A stretch of DNA of 64,000 nucleotides from Haladaptatus pallidirubidus (GTDB taxonomy: Archaea; Halobacteriota; Halobacteria; Halobacteriales; Haladaptataceae): assembly GCF_020700235.1 (NCBI RefSeq), contig NZ_CP085303.1:248001-312000 (forward strand), written 5' to 3'. Position 1 is the stretch's first letter; the number at the start of each line of letters is the position of its first letter. The position numbers were made by a program, and so were the translations under genes. Under the pieces are notes generated by a model. That model saw nothing but the letters and a program-made list of their open reading frames with translations. It had not been told where the DNA came from and did not search any database. Below are positions 8,152 through 17,156 of the stretch, in pieces.

Positions 8152-9744
8152 GTGTCACCGAATGACAAACAAAACAGACGTACAGTCCTACAATCGTTAG
8201 CCGGCGTTGGAGCCCTCTCGATCGGAATTGACAGTGCTGCAGCGATGGGCGGCGCGAATGAAAAAACTCGTCTGGAGGACGTGGTTCCCGTTCCGGCCGA
8301 GACTAAGTCTACGGATACCGGGTACACCATAACTGAGAATACGGTAATTAATATCAGAGATGAGGTGGCGGCCGGCATAGCGGAGCTCCTCGCAGGACTC
8401 CTTCGTCCCGCGACTGGCTATGAATTGCCGATCATCAATGGTTCGACGCGAGGATCGAGCAGCGGAATTTCGCTCCGACTCGACGGGGCACCGTCAGACG
8501 TTGGTGAGCAGGGATACCGGATGCAGGTAAACCCGAGTGGGGTAAAGATCCGTGCCAACAAATCGGCTGGACTGTTCGCCGGCGTCCAGACACTCCGGCA
8601 ACTGCTCCCACCAGCCATCGAGAGCGAGACGGAGCAGTCTGTTGAGTGGACCGTCTCAGGCGGACACATTCGCGACTATCCGCGGTTCGACTATCGCGGT
8701 GCGCACCTTGACGTTGCCCGTCACTTCTTCGGCGTCGACGCAGTCAAGCAGTACGTCGACTACCTTGCCCAGTATAAAGTCAATTATCTCCATCTTCACC
8801 TCACCGACGATCAGGGATGGCGCATCGAGATTGATCGCTGGCCGAACCTCACCGACGAGGGGGCAGACTCCGAAGTCGGTGGCACTGCTGGAGGCTATTA
8901 TACGAAAGAAGAGTATATCGAACTCGTCGAGTATGCCCAGGATCGATTCATCACGGTGATCCCAGAGATCGATATGCCAGGCCACACCGGGGCAGCCCTG
9001 GAGTCGTATGCAGAGCTCAACTGTGACGGCGAAAAACGACCGGAGGACACGGGGGTCAATGTCGGCGACACCTCACTATGTGTCGACAAGGAGGTTACCT
9101 ACGAATTCGTCAACGACGTAATTAAAGAGGTCGCAGAGATGACACCTGGTCCTTACCTCCACGTCGGTGGCGACGAGGCCCACATTCTCTCCGACGAAGA
9201 GTACAATACCTTCATGGATCGAGTGATTCCAATGGTTCTGGAACACGGCAAACAGCCAATCGGCTGGCATCAAGTGCTTGGTGCGAACCCACCGACGAAG
9301 ACGATCACCCAATACTGGTACCCTGGCCGAGATGCGCCGGAGGTCGCGGCGGCCGCCAAAGAGGGCCATGAGATAATCTCTTCGCCAGCGAGCCGTGCCT
9401 ACCTCGACATGAACTACAACGACCAGGACGGCGTGGGTCAGGACTGGGCCGGCAACACGTCGGTCAAGGATTCCTACTCTTGGGATCCAGGGACTTTCGT
9501 TGACGGCGTCAACGAGTCGTCAATCAAAGGTCCCGAAACTGCGCTGTGGACGGAGTTCGTCGAGACGGTCGATGACATCGAGTATATGATATTCCCACGG
9601 CTACCCGCCATCGCCGAACTTGGCTGGTCACCCAAGAAAAAAACCACCTGGATCGAATTTCGGCAGCGCCTCGCCGCTCAAGGCCCGCGTTGGGATATCC
9701 AAGAGATAAACTACTACCAGTCTTCACAGGTTCCCTGGCCCTAA
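8152..9744 (+). CDS. Tat-exported GH20 beta-N-acetylhexosaminidase
   Basis: A GH20 exo-hexosaminidase that removes terminal GlcNAc/GalNAc. From the GTG at 8152 the protein has 530 residues: a Tat-like signal (NRRTVLQSLAGVGALSIG, about 7-24), a GH20b N-terminal domain to about 175, and the TIM barrel starting FDYRGAHLDVARHFF. The catalytic Asp-Glu pair is in HVGGDEAH (D341-E342), and W-rich loops of the substrate pocket are present (YWYPG, ALWTEF). An upstream ATG (8077) would add 25 residues before the twin Arg, which is unlikely for a signal peptide. It stands alone, but fits the exported deacetylase at 15258 and GlmS/GlmU-like genes at 53-56 kb as part of GlcNAc-polymer turnover (inference). 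Confidence 0.9.
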   Translation: MSPNDKQNRRTVLQSLAGVGALSIGIDSAAAMGGANEKTRLEDVVPVPAETKSTDTGYTITENTVINIRDEVAAGIAELLAGLLRPATGYELPIINGSTRGSSSGISLRLDGAPSDVGEQGYRMQVNPSGVKIRANKSAGLFAGVQTLRQLLPPAIESETEQSVEWTVSGGHIRDYPRFDYRGAHLDVARHFFGVDAVKQYVDYLAQYKVNYLHLHLTDDQGWRIEIDRWPNLTDEGADSEVGGTAGGYYTKEEYIELVEYAQDRFITVIPEIDMPGHTGAALESYAELNCDGEKRPEDTGVNVGDTSLCVDKEVTYEFVNDVIKEVAEMTPGPYLHVGGDEAHILSDEEYNTFMDRVIPMVLEHGKQPIGWHQVLGANPPTKTITQYWYPGRDAPEVAAAAKEGHEIISSPASRAYLDMNYNDQDGVGQDWAGNTSVKDSYSWDPGTFVDGVNESSIKGPETALWTEFVETVDDIEYMIFPRLPAIAELGWSPKKKTTWIEFRQRLAAQGPRWDIQEINYYQSSQVPWP

Positions 9745-10097
9745 ATAATCCCTCCAGCAAGGATGTAATGTTTGTTTGCGGGATTGCCAGTGTTGACGGA
9801 AGCAACTCACCGATTAACACAGCTGTTTCCATATACAACACGGAGAGAAGAGTTAAGCACAGAAATTTTGGTGACAAATACTTGTGTATGCCCGTAGAAG
9901 AGTAATACCAAACTTTATGTTGTTCAAATACATTTATCCTATGTCAAGTAACCATACTCGACTGCGTTTCATCCAACAAAATGGTGAAGAGAAAACGGCT
10001 TACCAACGCCGTTTTCTGTAGATTTCATAATAACTATAGAAATTTCAGGTGAGAATACCACGCCTTGCAGGACATGGATGAGTCACCCTCTTCATGG

Positions 10098-10140
10098 TGG
10101 CGAGGAAATTTGCCGTTTACAGCAGGGAGGATGTCACCTG
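10098..10140 (+). repeat. tnpB-transposon right-end relic
   Basis: GGCGAGGAAATTTGCCGTTTACAGC followed by AGGGAGGATGTCACC is a diverged copy of the end seen at 27203-27250 and, inverted, at 35890-35935. The consensus is a GGCGAGAGAATC box, a CCGTTTACGG hairpin and a GGATGTCA terminus. Confidence 0.5.
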
Positions 10141-10431
10141 TGCAAACACCCAATTCAGAAGTCTTCGGTGCGTTTCGTGCGTATCTTTCTGTCGATCCAA
10201 ATAGGACACCCCTCGGTCACCGACAGTTCGAAAACTGGCATAAACTCGGTGTTTGCCATGGCGAAACCCGAAATCAAACAAGTTGTATCCCCCTCCCTAC
10301 TCACTCGCGTTCTCATACATTGCGGAAGTGCCTTATCGCTTGTATTCCGGTAACGGCTACGTGACATAGCCAGCACCTCGTTGGGGTGTGAACCAATATC
10401 TCTCGCTCTAGCACGACCAGCCTTGTGGGAA

Positions 10432-10460
10432 GCTCTACCGTTTATGACGGGAAGGATGCA
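10432..10460 (+). repeat. tnpB-transposon right-end relic (weak)
   Basis: CTCTACCGTTTATGACGGGA followed by AGGATGCAAAATT keeps the CCGTTTAYGRCGG hairpin and a GGATGC version of the terminus. It is the most diverged of the ends reported here. Confidence 0.35.
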
Positions 10461-10677
10461 AAATTCGAAATGATCGATCTAGGATTTGTGTTCAAATTGT
10501 CACCCCCTTCTCACACTCTTTGCTTGTCCACTGCTAGTGAGCAGTTCGGAACAATGGCTTGGCCAAAAGATATAGTTATACGGCAATCTTAGTACTTTCT
10601 TCATACCACTTTGACACGATCAGTGGTAGTAGTGGCATAGTCCCGATCCTGGAAACGAAACGAGAGAATCATTGACC

Positions 10678-10839
10678 ATGACTCAAAATCAATCGACACA
10701 CCAATTACCAGAAAAACAATGCCAATCTCAAATTTTAATTTCTCTCCAAAAAGGAGATCAATTTCATCAGAGAACGGAGTACGAGATTGCCTGTGGAAGA
10801 ACTAGTATAAAAACGACACCCTGCGGAGGAAACCGATGA
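10678..10839 (+). CDS. Small protein, translationally coupled to the next ORF (53 aa)
   Basis: ATG at 10678 to TGA at 10837-10839 encodes 53 polar residues (Gln-rich N-terminus MTQNQSTHQLPEKQ, Cys at 15, 39 and 49). Its TGA overlaps the ATG of the following ORF (ATGA), and its last codons contain that gene's GGAGGA ribosome site. This is a classic coupling arrangement. No family is recognised. The case for the gene rests mainly on its coupling to the better-supported downstream frame. Confidence 0.45.
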   Translation: MTQNQSTHQLPEKQCQSQILISLQKGDQFHQRTEYEIACGRTSIKTTPCGGNR

Positions 10840-10991
10840 TTAAACGGTCGACTCCTAATTTAAGTCATCGGGTGATCTGCTTTCGCTGTCAGCAACCAGT
10901 AGATCGCCCAGAGGCCAGGGAATGGCGTGGAGAGTTATTCCATCCAGATTGTTACCGAAATTCACTCCATGAGAAGACAAGAATAATCTAA
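10836..10991 (+). CDS. Small zinc-finger protein (51 aa)
   Basis: ATG at 10836 is preceded by a strong Shine-Dalgarno sequence, GGAGGA (10825-10830), which is rare in this window. The 51 residues have one treble-clef or LIM-like metal site, CFRC (15-18) and HPDC (36-39), separated by an acidic WRGELF segment, and a basic tail. Such single-knuckle proteins abound in haloarchaea and several affect motility, biofilm or stress, but I cannot place this one in a named family. It is coupled to the ORF at 10678. Confidence 0.65.
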   Translation: MIKRSTPNLSHRVICFRCQQPVDRPEAREWRGELFHPDCYRNSLHEKTRII

Positions 10992-11471
10992 ACCTTGTCA
11001 ACTGTTTTTATAACGTCTCACGTAATATTCCATAATTATATCTTAATGAAAGAAGCGAGCATAGGTAGGATTGAATCACCGGAGCCATTTCCTGAATCTA
11101 ATTTATCATGAAAGATATTTTGTATGCCTATGATGATTCTACCAACAATTAATATCCTCCTTCAAGAACAGAGCTTTCTCCTCGAAGTGCCATAACCCGT
11201 TTCTCGCTTCCGAATTCCCCTCTCTTGGAGCCTCAGAATACAGTAGTCACACTGGGAAAAGGCACGGTCATATTGCGGGGAGCATGCCATCAGACGCGGT
11301 GTTTGCTGGGCTCGAACGTCGCAAGGACACGGCAATCAGGAGGTCCTCAACTGACGTCCGCACTTTAACCAATAGACGCATTGATTATTGTTATGTGGTG
11401 CCTGATGTTGAATAATGGATACAAACACATCTTCTGTTGTGACGTTATTTATGGAAATAGACTGTAATTAT
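10992..11471. other. Gene-free stretch
   Basis: About 480 bases. Short frames only (for example 21 codons from 11046). No RNA gene or repeat seen. Confidence 0.5.
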
Positions 11472-13064
11472 TTACTCAGTTACATTCACTCGGTAAATCA
11501 TTACACCCCGGTTTTCGAACACGAGTGTATATTCTGATGACCTCATCAGAGAGCGTCGCATTCGCACTGACTGGGTGTGGTCGTCTCGGCGTACCGTGTA
11601 CTGTCCTTTCGGAACGTACACGTAGTCCGGCTGCAGGCGTGCATCTGTGAGCGACGCCGTAAGACAATCAGCGGTTTTACAGGCCGATGTCGAGTCGTAC
11701 AACTCCTTTTGACGCTTGAACTGAGTACTGCCTTTCCATTCAACGCCCCATGGACTCACAAGGCTAGTTCGGTGTGTAATGTACGGAAACAGTTCTGCAG
11801 CATCACCAAGTACCACGAAACGTGATGAAGGAGGTGTGTGACGCTTTACCCACCCCATGGCGTTTCTGTCGTGTTTATCCATGTATGGTGCAGGCAGAAC
11901 TGTTTCCATTCGATCTTCGATCGGTTCACTATCAGTCGTCATTAGAGCGCCGAAGCCGACGACCGAACTGACAAGCAGCACGAGCAGGAAAAGCGGGATA
12001 TATCGTCTATGGATATCATCTTCCATTTGATCTCTGATAACCGGGAGACAGACTTCGAAAACGAATGCCGCCGCCGCCATTGCACCTGCGATGTATAAAA
12101 ACCGATTTTGGCTGAGGATGTATCCTGTCAAAACCATCCAAACAGGGATGAACAATCGTCGATCTCGAACGAGATATAAAACGCCGGCGACCGCGAGAAA
12201 GTAAAACGGCCATTGAGTGCTTGACATCAATGGATCAACGAAGGAATCGAGGAGACGGGCGATCCCGCCGCCAAGACCGTCATGCGTCCCAGCTGCAGCT
12301 GCAAATATAGATAATCCGTACGTCGAAATGATGTGCCACCACCACGGTGCCGTCAAGACGATGCCGCCTATTGCAACCAACGCACCAAGTCCTACCCCAC
12401 GCCATGACCGATCAAAAAAGCCGACTAGAAGAAGGTAGCTCAGTCCAAACAGCGCCATATACACAGGATGGGTGAGGATAGTAAGCGCAAACAGCCCGAT
12501 TGACGGGAGTAACCATCGTCGATTCTTTTCTTTGAACGTTTGTATTCCCGTAAACAGTCCTGTAAGGACGAACAAAAACGCCACCGCACGAACAATTCCA
12601 CCTGCCGCGAGATGCCACTTGAGCATCACCGGTGTTATAGCGAGTAACACGGTGGCACCACCAGCTTGGGATGGCGATTCGAGAAGTTCCTTCGCAACGT
12701 AATAGTAGGGAACTAGATACGCGATTGTGATAAGTCCGGGTAAATACCGCGTGAGGGAAATTGGATTAATACTGAAGGCATCACGAAGCACTGCGATCAC
12801 ATAAAACATCAACGGCGGATATGCAAACGGAACTCCCTCCGCAGTATAATGTGGAATTGTTTCAGGCAACCGGTAGCCATGCCTGCTAATCTGCTCAGCT
12901 ATAGCGAGGTATAATCCCGCTCCATGTGCCGGAATTGGGTATATTACGAGATAAGATAAATAGACTGCCACACCGACTGTTAGAGCGATCGAAAGCCAAA
13001 CACCATCACTTTCCACCCCGTCAGCGCTAAAGAATGCATATATGCGGCTTTTAAGAGGAGCCAT
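11472..13064 (-). CDS. GT-C-like polytopic membrane protein
   Basis: A 530-residue protein with about eleven transmembrane helices in the first 390 residues and a 140-residue external C-terminal domain (from METVLPAPYMDKHDRNAMGW). The first external loop after helix 1 carries GAGLYLAIAEQISRHGYRLP, the position where GT-C glycosyltransferases (ArnT/Pmt/AglB class) have their catalytic acidic residues, and PPLMFYVIAVL follows as in this fold. It probably uses a lipid-linked sugar or senses such a substrate at the outer face; the specific reaction is unknown. It lies 230 bases downstream of the asparagine-synthase-like gene on the same strand, a pairing common in haloarchaeal surface-glycan clusters. 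Confidence 0.65.
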   Translation of the reverse strand: MAPLKSRIYAFFSADGVESDGVWLSIALTVGVAVYLSYLVIYPIPAHGAGLYLAIAEQISRHGYRLPETIPHYTAEGVPFAYPPLMFYVIAVLRDAFSINPISLTRYLPGLITIAYLVPYYYVAKELLESPSQAGGATVLLAITPVMLKWHLAAGGIVRAVAFLFVLTGLFTGIQTFKEKNRRWLLPSIGLFALTILTHPVYMALFGLSYLLLVGFFDRSWRGVGLGALVAIGGIVLTAPWWWHIISTYGLSIFAAAAGTHDGLGGGIARLLDSFVDPLMSSTQWPFYFLAVAGVLYLVRDRRLFIPVWMVLTGYILSQNRFLYIAGAMAAAAFVFEVCLPVIRDQMEDDIHRRYIPLFLLVLLVSSVVGFGALMTTDSEPIEDRMETVLPAPYMDKHDRNAMGWVKRHTPPSSRFVVLGDAAELFPYITHRTSLVSPWGVEWKGSTQFKRQKELYDSTSACKTADCLTASLTDARLQPDYVYVPKGQYTVRRDDHTQSVRMRRSLMRSSEYTLVFENRGVMIYRVNVTE

Positions 13065-13293
13065 TCATATGATCGATTGCAATGGCCGGTATTGTGTCTA
13101 TTGATATCGCGACCGGTAATGTGGGAGGGGATGATAGCAGTAACAGTAGGGTGGGAGCCAGTGACATCCTCGCCCGCCGTAAACAACGTGATTCTCACAC
13201 TGATAAAAGATAGAAATCGAAATTTTCAGATCAGCTCTCTACATTGCGACGAAAAGCAGACTACTGTTGTCTTTCTACCCTTAGGGCAATGTT

Positions 13294-15132
13294 TTATCGT
13301 CCTACATAGCACTCCATAAGCCGGTCAACGACAGGCATTTCGAGAAACGTCACGAGCGTGTACAACGAGCTCATCCGTTCTTCGCCAGCAAGATGTGCTT
13401 CATAACATTCGTTTACACCCTCCCAGCTGAGGAATGGTAGGGCACGAATTGTTGCTTCATTTTCGTTCAGTACCTCACGGACAAATTCATGTGTACGGAT
13501 TAACTCGGGATGATCCGGCCACGGTCCATGTGTCCAGTGTGGTTCCTGAAGATCATTTAGGAAATGGCGTTGGACAAAGCTTGTAGCGAGTTCACCGGCT
13601 CGCTGCAGTGCAAACGGATACTTAACTGGAATCATGCCACTTCCGTGAGGAATTTCAGATAATGCCGGTGCGAGGCGCTCTGTTGCGGCATTTATCAAAT
13701 CACCCCTGAGAAGGTACTGAATCGGGATCGAGAGGAATAGGTCAATCAGCCGATTGTCCAGAAACGGTGTTCCAGACGGCATCATCTGTGCAGTCCCGTA
13801 ATAGAAGAACTGAGAACTGCCATTTGTTAGTGGACAGCGGCTAGCGAGTGTCGCCTCTCGAAGCGAGGAGTATGCCACACCATGATCAATTATCTCGTTT
13901 CCATTTACTCGAACATTGTCTCGGTAAATCTCTTGTATATTCCGTGGAAGTTGTAGGTAGGATGGCGAATTCACGTCTGCTCGATGTTCGATAAATGTCT
14001 TGATGTCCGTTATCGGCCACTCAAACGAGAGATCAAAGGAACCAATCGATCCAAGATCAACTGTTGGGGTGCGCAAGTGGTTGCCTTTGAATAGCATATC
14101 CCCATAGTGGCCTGTGAACAGAACGTCCACAGCGGAAGTGAGCGTCTCAGAGAATCCACCCGCATGAATTTGATTAAAGTAGCCACCAAAATTCGAAAGT
14201 TGAGGATACATTGCTAGCGCACGAGCTTGATACTCTCTGTCGCGCCGAAGTGGCGTGAATGGGACATCGGCTGCAGTAGCAACCTGTTCTGCAATTTTCG
14301 CTTCACGATTTCGCCAATCTGTAAGATGAAATGTTTCAACCGATAAACCAAGGGAGACGAACGCAGCGAGTACAAGACGTGAATCGCTTCCACCACTCAA
14401 TAATAATCCATAATCAGTACTTTGTTCAGTACGATCATCAATGACATCACGGAACGTTCGCGCGAGCTGATCGACAAAATATTTTCGTGGACGGTCAAGC
14501 GGGGCATAGACGGGCTTCCAGTACCGAGTCGTTTCGATCTTACCGTTCGCATCAAGTACAGTTATTGATCCAGGCTGCGTTTTCTCGATTCCAGTGAGTG
14601 GTGTTTTGACTCCATAAGTTCTATTAAATGCGAGATATTCTCCAAGATATCCTTCGTCAAACTTTGTTTCAACCCCCGGGTGGAGAGGTAACGATTGAAT
14701 CTTGGTCGAAAACACAACCCCGTTATCAGTTATCGCCAGATGGAGGGGTCGCGTCCCGAGACGGTCGGTAAATAATGATACGCGCTCCGTTTCACAATTT
14801 CGGATTGCACCAACGAAGTTTCCATTGAGCCCTCCAACAAATTCGATACCATATTGCGCATATAAGGTAGCGCACAGTTCTGCACCTCCCTCGGGATGAG
14901 ATTTATATCCACCTAAACCATCGAACCCCCACACCGTTCCCCACAACCATATTTGATCACCGTCTTCAGTTTCAGCATATCCTAAGCCTGCGTCAGACGG
15001 GTGAACGACCGATGCTATTGCTACTTCTTCATCCTCTTTTGCAAGTATTTGTTCATCGCCAGTCCACTGGAGGTCGTCGATCAGGTCATCAACGTTTCGA
15101 GTATCTCCAATAGTGCCACAGAGCCCAACCAT
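13294..15132 (-). CDS. Asparagine-synthase-like protein (paralogue 1)
   Basis: A 612-residue protein with an N-terminal class-II glutamine-amidotransferase fold (to about 205; FTDRLGTRPLH is the conserved DRxGxxPL loop) and a C-terminal ATP-pyrophosphatase domain with an intact PP-loop SGGSDS (246-251). The nucleophilic Cys that should be residue 2 is instead residue 5 (MVGLCG), and no downstream start can fix this, so glutamine hydrolysis is doubtful. Such AsnB-like proteins recur in archaeal glycan clusters, where they may amidate or otherwise modify sugars through adenylation. It is followed by the GT-C-like gene. A more degenerate paralogue is at 27396. Confidence 0.8.
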   Translation of the reverse strand: MVGLCGTIGDTRNVDDLIDDLQWTGDEQILAKEDEEVAIASVVHPSDAGLGYAETEDGDQIWLWGTVWGFDGLGGYKSHPEGGAELCATLYAQYGIEFVGGLNGNFVGAIRNCETERVSLFTDRLGTRPLHLAITDNGVVFSTKIQSLPLHPGVETKFDEGYLGEYLAFNRTYGVKTPLTGIEKTQPGSITVLDANGKIETTRYWKPVYAPLDRPRKYFVDQLARTFRDVIDDRTEQSTDYGLLLSGGSDSRLVLAAFVSLGLSVETFHLTDWRNREAKIAEQVATAADVPFTPLRRDREYQARALAMYPQLSNFGGYFNQIHAGGFSETLTSAVDVLFTGHYGDMLFKGNHLRTPTVDLGSIGSFDLSFEWPITDIKTFIEHRADVNSPSYLQLPRNIQEIYRDNVRVNGNEIIDHGVAYSSLREATLASRCPLTNGSSQFFYYGTAQMMPSGTPFLDNRLIDLFLSIPIQYLLRGDLINAATERLAPALSEIPHGSGMIPVKYPFALQRAGELATSFVQRHFLNDLQEPHWTHGPWPDHPELIRTHEFVREVLNENEATIRALPFLSWEGVNECYEAHLAGEERMSSLYTLVTFLEMPVVDRLMECYVGR

Positions 15133-15257
15133 ATAGTTCTCTATAGAAAGTAATTAAATTCATTAATAGATTACCATACCAGAAAACAATGTAATGAATG
15201 CCCTATCGTTACTCAATGAAATCGGATGGATTCTGCTGTATAAGCAGTGTCCGCATT

Positions 15258-16622
15258 CTATGGTTGTGTGCGTCGCATTTCCCAAAGATCTGTAAAACCG
15301 ATAGCTTCGATACCATTCGTCTGATCAATATGCGCTAAGAGTTCCTCATAGTCGCTAATATCCATTGTATTCTTGGAATTAAAGTGGTGAAAATTGAGAA
15401 TGGTACATTGACGGTGGTCAGCAGCAAGGTTCACTGCTCGCTTGCAAATATCGATATCGTGACCTATTGTTCGTGGAAGAACAAGTGGATCAAACCCATA
15501 TACGCCGGTGGTGTTCACATTGCCGGACTGATTCATCCCACCCATATAATGATATTTACTAATTACCTTGAGCGCACCTTTGTCAAAATTGTTTCCTGGA
15601 TACACTATAAAGTCTGCACCTTCAAATCCATTGTCGAGTAACCATTTCTTATTACGCTTGAGGAGGGTATCGAGTTGTGATGTAGATATTTCGGCGAACG
15701 GTTCGTTGGTACTACCATGTGCAACGACCTCGTCGCCTGCGTTCTGTCGTTCATGCAATTCCTTAATCGACATGAAAAATGAGTCAGCTGTTTTTCTAGG
15801 ATAGACTGGCATTGTGAGGACAGCTGGGAAATTAAAGCGATCATGGACCGGTGCCGCCTGTTCATAGTAACTCCGGTTCCCATCATCCCAGCTCAACACG
15901 ACATAGCCTGTATCGGGTTTTGGATGAAGGCGCATATCGTCCACCCATGATACTGCATCGCCATCCGATGCGTTCGTTATTTCAATTTCAATTCGCTCAA
16001 TATTCGTGAGATCTGGGTTAGTGTCACTAGTGGCAAACACACCAGGACTGGTTCGAAACCAACCAATATCTGGGGACCGATACGTTACTGATCGGAGTTC
16101 AAGTACTGCCCAGTTGTCATCGGAGTCAAAGAGGTAAACGAGAAGTGCGACAACATCGGGATTTTTGGATCGAAATGCCACCGATAGGTCATGATTGGAA
16201 AAATCCATTGGTGATGACAAGGTTCGATTGGCTACTGCATGGTGGCCTGATTTTCCAACTAATTTCAAACTCTGTGAACCAGTTACGCTCTGTGTTGTGT
16301 CCGCCAACACGGAACCCTGAACCCGTTGCCATCGAGACAGACCCTCAAAATTATCGAACTCTGTTCCGGGTGAACTATACTGTTCACGGCTATTGTATTT
16401 TGTCTGTAGTGTTTGTTTCGACGTGGTTTCTGTACCCTCAGTGGTTTCATCTACTGTCGTTGTGTTCGCCGTCGATGGAATCTGAGTATCCGAAGTTGGT
16501 TGTGAGGAAGGCGTTTTCCCGGAACAACCAGCGAGCATTCCAGCAGCGACAGTGCCGGACAAGTGAAGGAAGCGGCGACGAGTAGTGTTCGTAGAGCAGT
16601 TATCCGTCATGTTGTCGTTCAC
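15258..16622 (-). CDS. Tat lipoprotein with polysaccharide deacetylase (CE4) domain
   Basis: A 454-residue protein. The signal has twin Arg (TTRRRFLHLSG, 13-23) and a lipobox ending in Cys33 (GMLAGC), so it should be anchored in the outer face of the membrane. A Thr/Ser linker follows, then a jelly-roll-like beta domain (about 85-235), then a NodB-type CE4 domain: VVLSWDDG near 245-252 (metal Asp), VVAHGSTNEPF (metal-binding His), FIVYPGNNFD and the late LNFHHF motif. CE4 enzymes remove N-acetyl groups from GlcNAc polymers. Context with GlmS and GlmU-like genes and the GH20 enzyme suits an amino-sugar exopolymer. Confidence 0.85.
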   Translation of the reverse strand: MNDNMTDNCSTNTTRRRFLHLSGTVAAGMLAGCSGKTPSSQPTSDTQIPSTANTTTVDETTEGTETTSKQTLQTKYNSREQYSSPGTEFDNFEGLSRWQRVQGSVLADTTQSVTGSQSLKLVGKSGHHAVANRTLSSPMDFSNHDLSVAFRSKNPDVVALLVYLFDSDDNWAVLELRSVTYRSPDIGWFRTSPGVFATSDTNPDLTNIERIEIEITNASDGDAVSWVDDMRLHPKPDTGYVVLSWDDGNRSYYEQAAPVHDRFNFPAVLTMPVYPRKTADSFFMSIKELHERQNAGDEVVAHGSTNEPFAEISTSQLDTLLKRNKKWLLDNGFEGADFIVYPGNNFDKGALKVISKYHYMGGMNQSGNVNTTGVYGFDPLVLPRTIGHDIDICKRAVNLAADHRQCTILNFHHFNSKNTMDISDYEELLAHIDQTNGIEAIGFTDLWEMRRTQP

Positions 16623-17156
16623 CTGCCTGTCTGGGACTGCCTAGCGAGGACAAAGTGAAACTAGATATCGGGAGGCTACATGCTCCATTGGTTAGCAGCG
16701 ATTGCCACAGAGAGTCTTCTTTACTGATCTCTGTTGTTCTCTGTATTTTGACGATATTCTTTGAGCTGCCTGGTCCGTTCTCTTTTTTCTCTTGAGTCAT
16801 CGCCGACAGGGTGAACCAGCGTTAAAGAATTAGTTATGTTCTACCTGACTAAAAATATCGTCTTATAATCCCTGCTTAATGCTTGTAAAATCAGCTATTG
16901 TATCCAAATTACTATTTTTAGAGGCATGATTCCAAGACTCTATGAGATCGATAAGTATTATGAAATCAAATATTACAGCTCAGTATTATTCTGTTCACGC
17001 TGTGAATCTCGACTTTCGTACCACTAGCAATCGTATATTCGATAGTGGATTTCTCTGTAATCTCCTTCCCAGGCAAAAACCGCACTAAAGGAAGGAAATA
17101 CCCTGGTGTTATTGTGCTGAACTATACATATGGCTCAACGATCTACCCATCGTGTT
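16623..17156. other. Gene-free stretch
   Basis: About 530 A/T-rich bases between two minus-strand genes. A 66-codon open frame at 16600-16800 overlaps the 5' end of the deacetylase and looks like chance. The upstream part should hold the deacetylase promoter; no clear TATA element stands out. Confidence 0.45.

Larger units (their letters stand above)
9745..10677. other. Gene-poor stretch with two transposon-end relics
   Basis: About 930 bases without a convincing gene. Overlapping 70-100-codon frames on both strands around 10065-10376 lack family resemblance. Two sequences resembling the right end of tnpB transposons are annotated separately at 10098 and 10432. Confidence 0.5.
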
